A DNA stretch of 64,000 nt from the NCBI GenBank assembly GCA_951799425.1, contig OX637407.1, forward strand, positions 24,481,191 through 24,545,190, read 5' to 3'. The notes below the pieces were generated by a model that made no database searches, was not told the origin of the DNA, and worked only from the letters and a program-made list of their open reading frames with translations. The DNA comes from Ilex aquifolium. Lineage: Eukaryota > Streptophyta > Magnoliopsida > Aquifoliales > Aquifoliaceae. The translations under genes were made by a program, and so were the position numbers. Below are positions 63,946 to 64,000 of this stretch, piece after piece; the stretch's first letter is position 1; every line of letters begins with the position of its first letter.

Positions 63946-64000
63946 TCAATATGAACAAGTTATCCAATTCATACGAAAACAATACTAATTAGATGAACAA

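Overview
The window is nuclear DNA from a flowering plant, most likely a eudicot. It is A+T-rich, its genes carry many spliced introns with GT-AG borders, and the proteins that can be rebuilt are plant-specific or plant-like. The species cannot be named from sequence alone. All protein calls below come from reading exon/intron structure by eye and from remembered family motifs; no database search was run.

Four genes can be assembled exon by exon with phases that agree. (1) MED25, the Mediator subunit also called PFT1, lies on the minus strand at 7899-25068: 15 coding exons, 819 codons, with a glutamine-rich C-terminus. (2) A plant BRO1-domain protein lies on the plus strand at 37631-42122 (379 codons). 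(3) A probably plastid-targeted metallo-beta-lactamase-fold protein lies on the plus strand at 44265-49872 (340 codons, 8 exons); two histidines of the usual metal motif are replaced. (4) A GARP/MYB-like transcriptional regulator of the HHO/NIGT1 family lies on the minus strand at 56969-59321 (393 codons, 5 exons). A fifth, single-exon ORF on the minus strand at 1878-2474 carries a degenerate ZF-HD (mini zinc finger) domain followed by a proline-rich tail. A possible 5' end of a small membrane protein gene lies near 5746-6040 on the minus strand. These are independent nuclear genes, not an operon.

The rest is dominated by transposable elements, several with ends readable to the base. The most striking part is 26.8-37.0 kb, between MED25 and the BRO1 gene. 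A Mutator-like element (26818-32274) is split by a second one (27054-31732, perfect 9-bp target duplication). That one contains a Helitron with another Helitron inside it, plus a third Helitron. The third Helitron and a further copy in opposite orientation (32557-34961) form an inverted pair with arms of about 2.4 kb. A small MITE and another Mutator-like element (35375-36985) complete the nest.

The MED25 introns hold a plastid ycf2 fragment, a degenerate extra copy of MED25's own first exon, a LINE fragment, and two hAT-type MITEs, one containing a short TTAGGG array. Introns of the lactamase-fold gene hold an LTR-like block and an RNase H-like relic. Other items are a 908-bp Harbinger-type MITE, a further Helitron 3' end, a near-perfect 21-bp hairpin, a 600-bp CCA-rich tract and an array of roughly 79-bp units at the right edge. 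No tRNA, rRNA or CRISPR-like array was seen, and nothing resembling a bacterial-type defence system.
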